A DNA stretch of 52,402 nucleotides from an uncultured Bacteroidales bacterium (GTDB lineage Bacteria; Bacteroidota; Bacteroidia; Bacteroidales; Muribaculaceae): contig CATZGB010000020.1 in NCBI GenBank assembly GCA_958418815.1, positions 1 through 52,402 of the forward strand, given 5' to 3'. Every line of letters begins with the position of its first letter. Position 1 is the first letter of the stretch. A model generated the notes under the pieces. It saw only the letters and a list, made by a program, of their open reading frames with translations, made no database searches and was not told the origin of the DNA. Shown in pieces: positions 43,151-52,053 of the stretch. Both the position numbers and the translations under genes were made by a program.

Positions 43151-46063
43151 ATGCAAAGCAAAGGAACCCTCGGAAGCATCATTGCCGGTGTTATCGCGAT
43201 TTTCTTGGTGCTCGTGTGCCTGTTCTACCTCTCTTTCTCCCTTGTAAGCAGCAAGCAGGAAGCCAAGGCCGAGCAGTACGCGCTTCTCCAGGCCGGACAA
43301 CAAGGCAAGAATTCCGAGCAGTACAACAAGGCTTACAAGGCCTACATCGACTCGATCAGCAAGACCCCCGTCTGGTTGGGCTACAACTACAACGAAGTAC
43401 AGAAATGGGGCGTAGGCCTCGGTCTTGACCTCAAGGGAGGTATGAACGTCATCCTCCAGGTTTCAATGCCCGACATGCTCCGCTCGATGAAGAACTCCGA
43501 CGCCGATCCCGCATTCGACCGCGCGTTGGCCGCCACCGACTCCATCATCAAGGGCAACCACGCCTCTGACTATGTCGGCACCTTCGTCCAGCAATACCGC
43601 AAACTCAACTCCGGAGCCGACTTCTCGGTTGTCTTCAACTCGATCATCAAGTCGGGCCAGAGCGACAACTCCGTGGCCCAGACCCTCAAGGCCGAGGTGA
43701 AAGACCGCGTCAACAACTCCGCCACCAACGTGTTGCGCAACCGTATCGACGCATACGGTGTGGTATCGCCCAACATCCAGGTGCTCCAGGACAACGACGG
43801 CCAGATTCTCCTTGAGCTTCCCGGCGTGAAAGAGCACCAGCGTGTGCGCGAGCTGCTCCAGCGCTCGGCCAACCTCGAGTTCTACGAGTGCTACGGCGCA
43901 GGCCAGATTGCAGGCGCAGTCGCCCAGCTCGACAACGCCCTCGCCGCCCAGGGCAAGCCCTCGCTCCGCCAGAACTTCCTTTCTGTGGGCAGCGGCGAAT
44001 CCCCCGTGCTGGCCATCGTCTCGGCCAAGCAGAAAGACGCGGTTGATTCAATCCTGAAATCACCCGTCGCCCAGCAGTTCCTCCCCTCCAACCTCAAACT
44101 CCGCTGGAGCGTCAAGCCCACTCCCGTGCAATATCAGGACACCGTGTCCGGTATGCAGCGCGAGCTCGACACCTACCAGCTCATCGCCCTGAAGACCAAC
44201 AACGGCAAAGCCGCTCTCGACGGATCCTGCGTCATCAACGCCTCCAGCGACTATGACCAGCTCCAGGGCAATGTGGTCTCCATGACAATGAACTCAGAAG
44301 GAGCCCGCGAGTGGGGCCGCCTCACCCAGGCCAACATCGGCCACCCTATCGCCATCGTGCTTGACGAGCAGGTTTACTCCTATCCCAACATCCGCACCGC
44401 CATCGAAGGTGGACGCTCGCAGATCACCGGCGACTTCACCGTCGACGAGGCTCAAGACCTCGCCAACGTCCTCAAGTCAGGAAAGATGACCGCCAAGGTA
44501 GACATCATCTCCGACATGGTGATCGGCCCGTCGCTCGGCCAGCAGGCCATCGAGAGCGGCATCTGGTCGTTCGTCCTTGCCCTGGTGCTGCTGATGGTCT
44601 TCATGTGCGTTGTCTACGGACTCATCCCCGGCCTCATCGCCAACTTCGGACTTATCTGCAACCTCTTCTTCACCTTCGGCATCCTCGCCTCCTTCCAGGC
44701 CGTCCTCACCCTCTCGGGTATCGCCGGTATCGTGCTCGCCCTCGGTATGGCCGTTGACGCCAACGTGCTTATCTTCGAGCGCGCCAAGGAGGAACTCCGC
44801 GCAGGCAAGAATGTGCGCACCGCCATCGCCGACGGTTACTCCAACGCCTTCTCGGCCATCTTCGACTCCAACCTGACATCGATCATCACCGGCGTGATCC
44901 TGCTCTTCTTCGGAACAGGCCCCATCAAGGGCTTCGCCACCACCCTGATCATCGGTATCATCTGCTCGTTCTTCACCGCAGTCTACCTGACCCGCATCAT
45001 CTTCATCCTCTGCGCCAAGTCAAAGGCATTCAGCAAGCTGACATTCGACACCGCCCTGTCGCGCAACATGTTCAGCAAGACCAACTTCAACTTCCTCGGC
45101 GCTCGCAAGGTCGCCATGCTCGTGGTCGGCATCTTCGCCCTCGTGGTTGTCATCTCGCTCTTCACCAAGGGCCTCAACCAGGGTATCGACTTCTCAGGTG
45201 GACGCAACTACGTTGTCAAGTTTGAGAAACCGGTGCAGACCGACAAGCTCCAGGCCACCCTCACCCCGGTGTTCAACGCCGACGGCGAGACCGCAGCGGT
45301 GTCGGTAATCACCATCGAGAACTCCAACCAGGTACGTATCTCGACCAACTACAAAATCAAATCTGACGAAGACGCTTCGGCCATCGAAGAGGAAATCACC
45401 AAGAAACTCTACGAGACATTCAAGGCTGAGGGCCTCCTCCCCAACGGCATGACCCTCGAGGACTTCTCGACCACCGACGAGACCCAGGGTATCCTCTCCT
45501 CCCAGACCGTGGGCCCGACTGTCGCCAACGACATGCGCAACAAGGCATATGTGGCCGTGATTCTGTCGCTCGTGGCAATGTTCCTCTACATCCTGCTGCG
45601 TTTCCGCAACATCGCCTTCTCACTGGGCGCGCTCGCGGCCGTGGCGTTCACAGCGTTCGCCATCATCGGCTTCTACTCCCTCTTCTGGGGCGTGTTCCCC
45701 TTCGCGATGGAAATCGACCAGAGCTTCATCGCCGCCATCCTGACAATGATCGGTTACCAGATCAACGACACCGTGGTTGTGTTCGACCGTATGCGTGAGA
45801 ACATCGGCCTCTATCCCAAGCAGGATTTCGGCACACTGGTCAACAAGTCGCTCAACTCGACCCTCGGCCGTACGGTGATGACCTCGGCATCCACCTTCCT
45901 GGTGCTGCTCTGCATCTTCATCCTCGGCGGTGACTCCATCCGTTCCTTCATCTTCGCCATGCTCTTCGGCGTAGTTGTCGGCACCCTGGCCACCATCTTC
46001 ATCGCAACCCCCGTCGCCTACCTGACCAACCAGCGCCGCGCCGGCAAAGCAGCCGTGAAGTAA
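43151..46063 (+). CDS. secDF: Fused protein translocase SecDF
   Basis: A 970-residue fusion of SecD and SecF, which uses the proton motive force to pull exported proteins through SecYEG. The SecD half has TM1 (residues about 10-30), the motif VGLGLDLKGGMNVILQV and a large periplasmic P1 domain, then five more helices with GMAVDANVLIFERAKEELR. The SecF half begins at about residue 635 and shows NQGIDFSGGRNYVV and YQINDTVVVFDRMRENIG before the final helices. Fused SecDF is normal in this phylum. Its own promoter is upstream, and the 551-base spacer to recA follows. Confidence 0.97.
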   Translation: MQSKGTLGSIIAGVIAIFLVLVCLFYLSFSLVSSKQEAKAEQYALLQAGQQGKNSEQYNKAYKAYIDSISKTPVWLGYNYNEVQKWGVGLGLDLKGGMNVILQVSMPDMLRSMKNSDADPAFDRALAATDSIIKGNHASDYVGTFVQQYRKLNSGADFSVVFNSIIKSGQSDNSVAQTLKAEVKDRVNNSATNVLRNRIDAYGVVSPNIQVLQDNDGQILLELPGVKEHQRVRELLQRSANLEFYECYGAGQIAGAVAQLDNALAAQGKPSLRQNFLSVGSGESPVLAIVSAKQKDAVDSILKSPVAQQFLPSNLKLRWSVKPTPVQYQDTVSGMQRELDTYQLIALKTNNGKAALDGSCVINASSDYDQLQGNVVSMTMNSEGAREWGRLTQANIGHPIAIVLDEQVYSYPNIRTAIEGGRSQITGDFTVDEAQDLANVLKSGKMTAKVDIISDMVIGPSLGQQAIESGIWSFVLALVLLMVFMCVVYGLIPGLIANFGLICNLFFTFGILASFQAVLTLSGIAGIVLALGMAVDANVLIFERAKEELRAGKNVRTAIADGYSNAFSAIFDSNLTSIITGVILLFFGTGPIKGFATTLIIGIICSFFTAVYLTRIIFILCAKSKAFSKLTFDTALSRNMFSKTNFNFLGARKVAMLVVGIFALVVVISLFTKGLNQGIDFSGGRNYVVKFEKPVQTDKLQATLTPVFNADGETAAVSVITIENSNQVRISTNYKIKSDEDASAIEEEITKKLYETFKAEGLLPNGMTLEDFSTTDETQGILSSQTVGPTVANDMRNKAYVAVILSLVAMFLYILLRFRNIAFSLGALAAVAFTAFAIIGFYSLFWGVFPFAMEIDQSFIAAILTMIGYQINDTVVVFDRMRENIGLYPKQDFGTLVNKSLNSTLGRTVMTSASTFLVLLCIFILGGDSIRSFIFAMLFGVVVGTLATIFIATPVAYLTNQRRAGKAAVK

Positions 46064-46103
46064 TCCAGCCCTTAAACGCCTTCTGACAGGCGCCCAAACA
46101 TAG

Positions 46104-46144
46104 ACGAGGCTGTGTCGTAAATGAGTTTTACGACGCAGCCTCGT
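46104..46144. terminator. Long hairpin after secDF
   Basis: 18-base arms ACGAGGCTGTGTCGTAAA (46,104-46,121) and the complementary run at 46,127-46,144, with one G-T type mismatch. The T-tract is poor, but position and stability suggest the 3' end of the secDF transcript. Confidence 0.55.
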
Positions 46145-46231
46145 TGTATATCCGCGACCGCAAGGTCAACCGACCTGCGGCGCCGCATCAGGGATGAAGG
46201 GCTTTGCCCCAGCATACCATCAAGTATGGGC

Positions 46232-46270
46232 ATAAAAAAACGAGGCTTGCCATCACGGCAACTCCTCGTT
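46232..46270. terminator. Second, bidirectional-looking hairpin
   Basis: AACGAGG (46,239-46,245) and CCTCGTT (46,264-46,270) with an inner TTGCC/GGCA. Seven A precede the left arm, giving a T-tract on the minus strand. As no minus-strand gene ends here, it may be an orphan terminator or part of a small repeat. Confidence 0.4.
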
Positions 46271-46430
46271 AAATAATAAACCAATCATTATCACATTTCT
46301 TGCAATGGAAAAAGTAATTTTGCTATGTACTATTAAAACACAGGTCGGCAGATAATGTTCAGACGGCGGATGATTTTTTTCAAAAAAATCTGAGACATTC
46401 AAAAAAAGGCTTCACGACAGGGTGGCCCGC

Positions 46431-46461
46431 TTGCAGTTCCGGCTCATTTTAGCTACCTTTG
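46431..46461 (+). promoter_or_regulatory. Likely recA promoter
   Basis: TTGC (46,431-46,434) and TACCTTTG (46,454-46,461) are 19 bases apart. The transcript would have a leader of about 150 bases. A second -7-like box TAATTTTG (46,544-46,551) lacks a -33 partner. Confidence 0.6.
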
Positions 46462-46614
46462 TAAACCTGCTTGCACGGCAGGCCCACACGCGACAGTTGC
46501 AAAATTTAACCCGGGTGTGCAACATTCTTGCCCCTGCGATTTGTAATTTTGCACCAGGATGCCAGACTCCAAGGCATCGCGTCAAATCCCGTAAAAAACA
46601 AAAAAACGACATAA

Positions 46615-47817
46615 ATGGAAAAGAACACCAAAGCCAAGAAGACCCCCATCAAAAAGGGAGGCAAGGAGATTGACCCCAAGCAGGCCAAGCTCAACGCCCT
46701 CACGGCAGCCCTCAACCATATCGAAAAGGATTACGGCAAGGGAGCGATAATGAAGCTCGGCGACGAAGCCGTGGAGAAAGTAGAGGTAATTCCCGCCGGA
46801 TCCATCGGCCTGAATTACGCGCTTGGCGTGGGAGGCTACCCGAGAGGACGCATCATCGAGATATTCGGCCCTGAATCGTCGGGAAAGACCACGCTCGCGC
46901 TCCACGCCATCGCCGAGGCGCAGAAAGCCGGAGGCATAGCCGCCATGATCGATGCCGAACATGCATTCGACCGCTTCTACGCCGAGAAACTCGGTGTGGA
47001 CACCAGCAACCTGCTGATTTCCCAGCCCGACAACGGCGAGCAGGCCCTCGAGATCGCCGAGCAGCTGATCCGCTCGTCGGCCATCGACATCCTTGTCGTG
47101 GACTCAGTTGCCGCGCTGACCCCCAAGAGCGAAATCGAAGGAGACATGGGCGACCGCAATGTGGGCCTCCAGGCACGCCTGATGTCGCAGGCCATGCGCA
47201 AGCTCACCGGCACCATCGCCCGCACCAACACTGTCTGCATCTTCATCAACCAGCTCCGCGAGAAAATCGGCGGCACGATGTTCGGCCCCTCCGAGACAAC
47301 CACCGGCGGCAACGCCCTGAAGTTCTACGCATCGGTGCGTGTCGACATCCGTCCCGGCACCTCGGTCAAGGACGGGGAGAATGTCCTCGGCAAGCATGCC
47401 CGCGTCAAGATTGTCAAGAACAAGGTTGCACCCCCGTTCAAACGCTGCGAGTTTGACATCATGTTCGGCCAGGGCATCTCCCGCGCAAGCGAAATCATCG
47501 ATCTCGGGGTCGAATACGACATCATCAACAAGAGCGGCTCATGGTTCAGCTACAACGGCTCCAAACTGGCCCAGGGACGCGACTCGGCCAAGGCTGTCAT
47601 CGATGACAACCCCGAGCTCGCCGACGAGATAGAGGCAAAAATCATGGAGGCCCTGAACAACTCCCCCGCCCCCGGCAGCAAGAAATCAAAAATCAAGCCC
47701 AAGACCACCTCGGAGAAGGTCGAGGAAGAGGAAAAATATGCCGACGACGCCGAGGAACTCGACGATGTCGAGCTTGACGACGACTTCAACGAGGATTTCA
47801 CCCTCGAGGAGGAGTAA
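46615..47817 (+). CDS. recA: Recombinase RecA
   Basis: A 400-residue strand-exchange protein. Walker A is GPESSGKTT (residues 85-93), Walker B ILVVDSVAAL; loop L1 (EGDMGDRNVGLQARLMSQAMRK region) and L2 (GGTMFGPSETTTGGNALKFY region) are intact. The C-terminus is extended by about 45 residues compared with the common 350: a Lys/Ser/Thr-rich linker, then a very acidic tail (VEEEEKYADDAEELDDVELD). It has its own promoter and a strong terminator, so it is monocistronic. No recX follows. Confidence 0.98.
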   Translation: MEKNTKAKKTPIKKGGKEIDPKQAKLNALTAALNHIEKDYGKGAIMKLGDEAVEKVEVIPAGSIGLNYALGVGGYPRGRIIEIFGPESSGKTTLALHAIAEAQKAGGIAAMIDAEHAFDRFYAEKLGVDTSNLLISQPDNGEQALEIAEQLIRSSAIDILVVDSVAALTPKSEIEGDMGDRNVGLQARLMSQAMRKLTGTIARTNTVCIFINQLREKIGGTMFGPSETTTGGNALKFYASVRVDIRPGTSVKDGENVLGKHARVKIVKNKVAPPFKRCEFDIMFGQGISRASEIIDLGVEYDIINKSGSWFSYNGSKLAQGRDSAKAVIDDNPELADEIEAKIMEALNNSPAPGSKKSKIKPKTTSEKVEEEEKYADDAEELDDVELDDDFNEDFTLEEE

Positions 47818-47863
47818 TCGCGCGCGGCCTACAGCCAGACATATACCCCCCAGGGGGATTCGC

Positions 47864-47908
47864 AGGAATCGCATCAATCAAAACTGATGCGATTCCTTGT
47901 TTATTTTA
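47864..47908 (+). terminator. Intrinsic terminator after recA
   Basis: Perfect 13-base arms AGGAATCGCATCA (47,864-47,876) and TGATGCGATTCCT (47,885-47,897), 8-base loop, followed by TGTTTATTTT. Confidence 0.9.
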
Positions 47909-47951
47909 AACTTCTTTAACAAATGGGGGGGTAAATACCATCGGTTTTGAT

Positions 47952-47959
47952 TATCTTTG
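47952..47959 (+). promoter_or_regulatory. Promoter -7 element for the chimera operon
   Basis: TATCTTTG, 41 bases before the ATG at 48,001. The -33 element is poor (no TTTG at the expected place), hinting at activator-dependent expression. Confidence 0.55.
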
Positions 47960-48000
47960 CGATTAGTTAATCCATTATCAACCAATCAATCACATTCACA

Positions 48001-51000
48001 ATGAAACTTACCGAGAAGCTGCTGCCGGGAATGCTGCTGGCAACAGCTACTTTTCTGCTTCCAACAGCGGCAGAGAGCGCTCCTCCATTGAACATAGGAG
48101 CCCCGGTGACGGTCTCAGCCACTCCTGACGGCCTGCGCGACAACGGCGACGGCAGGTTTGTGAGCTGGGATGTCTCCAACAAGGGTTATGAATTCAAACT
48201 CTACGACAGCGACCTCAATGTAATCAAGCAATTCACCCTGAACGTGATGGTCAGCGTCGGCACTCCCACCTCTGTGACCGTGGTCAAAGGGGCCGAGGAG
48301 AGCCACTCATACATCCTGACCAGCGACCTGTTCAACTCCGACGGACTGTATGAGGTGTTGTTCACTTCAGGCGACCTCTACAACGAGCGGGGCCAGTTCC
48401 TCGGAGTGCTTAACGGCAACTATGTCTATGTCACTGAGGACGACAACATGTATGTCGGGGGCTCCAACGTGATAGAGGATGTCGAGGAGTCGCAAGTCTG
48501 GATAGACAAATACAACGCGACTCTGCCCGCGTGGCTGAAAGAACAGAGCTCGCTGATTGAGGGCTCCATGTTGCACAACGATTTCGGCGCGCCCGCGATA
48601 GGGATAATGGCCGACGCGGCCGGCACCGATGTGGTCGGGGAAGACAACGGCTACAACTGGTTCACATCGCAACAAGACTACGAGATGCGCAACAACACTA
48701 AGGCTTATGCCAACGTGATGCCCTACCTCTTCTATTACCATACCGTCGACCGCTGCAACCAGCTGATAAAGGGTCTTAAAGGAGGGGAAGCCTCGTCTAC
48801 AAAAGCCACGATACTGGCCAACGCCTACGCCGTCAGGGCCTGGAGCTATATGAATCTTGCCCAGCGATTCCAGTTCACCTACTACGGCAACGAGTCAAAA
48901 CCCTGTGTGCCGCTTGTGACGGAGTTCAACACCCCTGACTTGGCCATCACCGGAGTAGGACGCTCGACGGTCAAGGAGACCTACGACTTCATACTCGCCG
49001 ACCTTGACCAGGCTATCGCGCTTCTCGACGGCAACGCGGCTGAGGCGTCGGTGATTTCGCCCGAAGCGCCGAAGATGATGGTTAGCGCCGCAACGGCATA
49101 CGGCCTGCGCGCCCGCGCCAACCTTATAATGCACCGCTACGCCGAGGCGGAGGCCGACGCAAGGTCAGCCATCGCAAAATTCGACGGACGGCCATACATG
49201 GCCTCTGAAATCCATCCGGGTGGTTTCACCTGCATCGATGACGATTCCTGGATGTGGGGCCTGAGGTATTTCGATGAGGATCCCCAGAACCTGCTCTCTT
49301 TCCAGTCATTCATGAGCCCGCTGGCCGTCTCAGGATATTCCTCGGTGACTTCACGCAGGATCAACGCGTCATTGTTCTCTCAGATGCCGGCAAGCGATGT
49401 GCGACGCGCCCTGTTCCTTGATGGAAACGGCCAGTCGACGGCATTGTCAGACAACCAGAGTCCATACATCAGACCCATCCCCTATCTCGGGGTGAAGTTC
49501 GGCGCCAGCCGCTATTATGACGGCGGCACAGGCTTCGACGCGTCAGACTATCCCCTGATGCGTGTAGAGGAGATGTATTACATAGTGGCCGAAGCCATGG
49601 CCATGGCAGGACGTGTGGATGAGGCCAGGAGCTATCTTCTCTCATTTGTCAACGAGCATCGCGACCCGGCATACACCATCCCGGCCGGTGTCTCCCCGGC
49701 GCAACTGCGCGACATGATCTGGCTGCAGAGGCGTATCGAATTCTGGGGTGAGGGCCTGAGCTTCCATGACCTGATGCGTCTCGGCAAAGGGGTCAACCGC
49801 ATCGGAGGCGGTTATCCCAGCAACCATGTCTTCAACATCGCCCCCAACGACAACCTGCTGCTGATGAGATTCCCCTATGTCACATACGGTTTTGACAATG
49901 TGGCCCTGACCGATGAGAACAACAATCCGGTGGCAGAGGCTCCGGAAGTCTACACCGAAGACGGCGAGGTGGCTCCCATCGTTGATTTCGCTTACTGGTA
50001 TGACTCGCGGTATGTCTACTCGGCAGGCCAGATCAAATATAAAATATCCCCATCCGACCTCAGCAATCACAGTGGGTGGATGATGATCACCCCCATGCTC
50101 CCCGATGTCGGCACCTTGACCATACATTTCAACCCGGAGACAGGCAAGGTGGAGATTCCCGAGCAACAAATCAAGGAATACCAGCAAGTGGTCTACGGGG
50201 CAGACAGCTACACGTTCTACCGTTCGGAAGAGTATGCCGGCGCATCCAGGGCGACAAAACGCGAAACCGGACGCGGATATGACATGAAACTCGACATAGT
50301 ACTGTTCACCCGCGACGGAGCCGGGAATGTGGCCACCACCCAGAAGATGCTTGTGTGGATCGGCAACCAGCCGCCACACCATATCGAGATGCATCCCGAA
50401 AACGCCGTGTATGTCTCAGGACTGATGTTCACCGATGCCGACAGCGAGACAATCACCGTCACCGGCAATGTGGAGGATGGCTACAAGATGTATGCAACGT
50501 TCATAGAAGACGGGGCATCCCTGCCTTACGATGACCTTAAGTCAACCTCACCCTTCACCGGACAGTTCAGCTTCACCCAGACCGTAGGCAAAGGCAAAAA
50601 CTATCTTTGCTACCTCGTGACCGATGACGAGGGGAATACACATGTGGCCTCACTCTTGAAAGCGCATGTCACCCCCGTGCCGTTCAAGGAATCAATCGAC
50701 GCATACGGCGAATGGGGAGAATGGAAAAACGGCGGAAACTGCCAATATGAGTTCGGAGGACTTGTCAATGGGTCCTATTCAGGCAAGTTCCTGATACGCC
50801 GCAATATCTCCAACCCGTCGATAGTGAACATCAGACTGCTGATAGGTGCCGATCCGCTTTTCAACGGCGTTGACAGGGACATCATCGTCGACCTCGAGAC
50901 CTCCCTGGTCAACATGCCCCTGCACGACATCGGCATCCAGGCTGATGGATACGAGTCCATCACCGCCTCTGACAGCTACACCTGCTTTGACGACTTGCAA

Positions 51001-51222
51001 TTCATCGGAAACAATAGGATGTACGACGGCCGGATTATCGAAATCCGCACATGTTACAAATATATCCTTACAGGCAGTCCTGACAAGATGCTCAACGATG
51101 GCATGGAATATCTGCAGCTTCCTGACCATATAGAGACTATCCTATCCGACTATTATCAACCCTCGTCGTCACCTAAGCTCCTGCCGACTTCTTCCCCGAC
51201 CAAACTTGAAATATCACGATAA
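48001..51222 (+). CDS. Chimeric secreted protein: small N-terminal module + SusD-like domain + beta-rich C-terminus
   Basis: A 1,073-residue exported protein (signal peptide MKLTEKLLPGMLLATATFLL, then PTAAESA; no lipobox). Residues about 30-155 form a small beta module with TSDLFNSDGLYEVLF, shared with the next gene. Residues about 160-640 are SusD/RagB-like: MLHNDFGAPAIGIMADAAG, ANAYAVRAWSYMNLAQRFQF, a TPR region (AYGLRARANLIMHRYAEAEA), YPLMRVEEMYYIVAEAMAMA and LQRRIEFWGEGLSFHDLMRL. Residues about 640-1,073 are unassigned, beta-rich and repeat-like. SusD proteins usually are lipoproteins of about 500-600 residues beside a SusC gene; here there is neither a lipobox nor a SusC. The reading frame is intact across both joins. 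A glycan or peptide binding role at the surface is an inference from SusD. Confidence 0.85.
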   Translation: MKLTEKLLPGMLLATATFLLPTAAESAPPLNIGAPVTVSATPDGLRDNGDGRFVSWDVSNKGYEFKLYDSDLNVIKQFTLNVMVSVGTPTSVTVVKGAEESHSYILTSDLFNSDGLYEVLFTSGDLYNERGQFLGVLNGNYVYVTEDDNMYVGGSNVIEDVEESQVWIDKYNATLPAWLKEQSSLIEGSMLHNDFGAPAIGIMADAAGTDVVGEDNGYNWFTSQQDYEMRNNTKAYANVMPYLFYYHTVDRCNQLIKGLKGGEASSTKATILANAYAVRAWSYMNLAQRFQFTYYGNESKPCVPLVTEFNTPDLAITGVGRSTVKETYDFILADLDQAIALLDGNAAEASVISPEAPKMMVSAATAYGLRARANLIMHRYAEAEADARSAIAKFDGRPYMASEIHPGGFTCIDDDSWMWGLRYFDEDPQNLLSFQSFMSPLAVSGYSSVTSRRINASLFSQMPASDVRRALFLDGNGQSTALSDNQSPYIRPIPYLGVKFGASRYYDGGTGFDASDYPLMRVEEMYYIVAEAMAMAGRVDEARSYLLSFVNEHRDPAYTIPAGVSPAQLRDMIWLQRRIEFWGEGLSFHDLMRLGKGVNRIGGGYPSNHVFNIAPNDNLLLMRFPYVTYGFDNVALTDENNNPVAEAPEVYTEDGEVAPIVDFAYWYDSRYVYSAGQIKYKISPSDLSNHSGWMMITPMLPDVGTLTIHFNPETGKVEIPEQQIKEYQQVVYGADSYTFYRSEEYAGASRATKRETGRGYDMKLDIVLFTRDGAGNVATTQKMLVWIGNQPPHHIEMHPENAVYVSGLMFTDADSETITVTGNVEDGYKMYATFIEDGASLPYDDLKSTSPFTGQFSFTQTVGKGKNYLCYLVTDDEGNTHVASLLKAHVTPVPFKESIDAYGEWGEWKNGGNCQYEFGGLVNGSYSGKFLIRRNISNPSIVNIRLLIGADPLFNGVDRDIIVDLETSLVNMPLHDIGIQADGYESITASDSYTCFDDLQFIGNNRMYDGRIIEIRTCYKYILTGSPDKMLNDGMEYLQLPDHIETILSDYYQPSSSPKLLPTSSPTKLEISR

Positions 51223-51237
51223 AACCCACCGAACAAA

Positions 51238-51948
51238 ATGAAAAAAATCACCATAGCCGCACTGGCCCTCCTTGGATGGGCATCGGCATCAGCTCAATAC
51301 ATCACTACCACCGAAGTTGGCAACGCCAAAGGCTGGACTGCGTTCACCTCCGACCCTGTCTCCCGGATGGCCGGTTACAATGACGCCACAGTCAACATCT
51401 ACAATGACGACTTCTCGATTTACAAATCGTTCTCTCTGGCGCTCTCAGAGTCGGAGAGCATAATCCAGATGGACCAGGTGGTGGTCTCGCAGCACCTGTT
51501 CAATTCCGACGACCTCTATGAAGTGGTTGTCATCAGCGACGGGGAATGGAAGGTCTACAACGAACAAAGCGAGATGCTTGGCACTATCCCATCCCCCAAT
51601 CTGATGCGCGTAGGTGAGAAGAACTACATTTACACCTACGACAACGGAGAATACACCCTCTACGCGCTCAAGAGCCACACCAACAGTCTCGTATCCGTGC
51701 GCAAACTTGAAGGGGTCAGAGTGTTCCCCAATCCCGCCAACGCCGGGGAAATGGTGCGCTTCCAGCTCCCTGAAGGGACAATCGCCGACATAGATGTGTA
51801 CAACGCCGCCGGGACAAAGGAAATCCGCATGGTCGGCGGTGAGGGCACCCTTGAACTCCCCTCCCAGAACCTCGGAAGCGGAGTGCATCCCTTCAAGGTC
51901 ACAGACGACAAAGGCCAAACCCATTCAGGCAAATTGATCGTCAAGTAA
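51238..51948 (+). CDS. Secreted protein with shared N-terminal module and T9SS C-terminal domain
   Basis: A 236-residue exported protein with signal peptide MKKITIAALALLGWASASA. Residues about 25-155 are a beta module with SQHLFNSDDLYEVVV (LFNSDDLYEV at 87-96), closely matching LFNSDGLYEV at residues 110-119 of the upstream chimera. Residues about 158-236 look like a T9SS C-terminal domain: VRVFPNPANAG, then IDVYNAAGTKEIRMV and the end GKLIVK. It starts 15 bases after the chimera's stop codon, so the pair is an operon, and a strong terminator follows. Probably exported by the PorV/PorZ-type system encoded at 11,492-15,745; ligand unknown. Confidence 0.8.
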   Translation: MKKITIAALALLGWASASAQYITTTEVGNAKGWTAFTSDPVSRMAGYNDATVNIYNDDFSIYKSFSLALSESESIIQMDQVVVSQHLFNSDDLYEVVVISDGEWKVYNEQSEMLGTIPSPNLMRVGEKNYIYTYDNGEYTLYALKSHTNSLVSVRKLEGVRVFPNPANAGEMVRFQLPEGTIADIDVYNAAGTKEIRMVGGEGTLELPSQNLGSGVHPFKVTDDKGQTHSGKLIVK

Positions 51949-51990
51949 CCCCAGGCATCACAATACCGCCTAAACCTCCTTTATATACCT

Positions 51991-52037
51991 GACTCCCCGG
52001 CAGATGGCACAGCCATACCGCCGGGGAGTCTTTATTT
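51991..52037 (+). terminator. Intrinsic terminator of the chimera operon
   Basis: Perfect 11-base arms GACTCCCCGGC (51,991-52,001) and GCCGGGGAGTC (52,020-52,030), followed by TTTATTTC. Confidence 0.9.
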
Positions 52038-52053
52038 CATCCTAATCATCTGC

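Larger units (their letters stand above)
46064..46614. other. 551-base spacer between secDF and recA
   Basis: No convincing gene; a 70-codon minus-strand ORF at 46,072-46,284 merely reads through hairpins. Two hairpins that both begin with ACGAGGCT are present (46,104-46,144 and 46,239-46,270). Three TAnnTTTG-type boxes face recA (46,315, 46,454, 46,544). An inverted pair GTTGCA (46,496-46,501) and TGCAAC (46,518-46,523) lies between the last two boxes and could be an operator or leader structure. Confidence 0.55.

Noticed and set aside
46072..46284. 70-codon minus-strand ORF after secDF
   Set aside because: It reads through two hairpins, has no plausible ribosome-binding or protein features, and is probably a by-product of the repeat structure.
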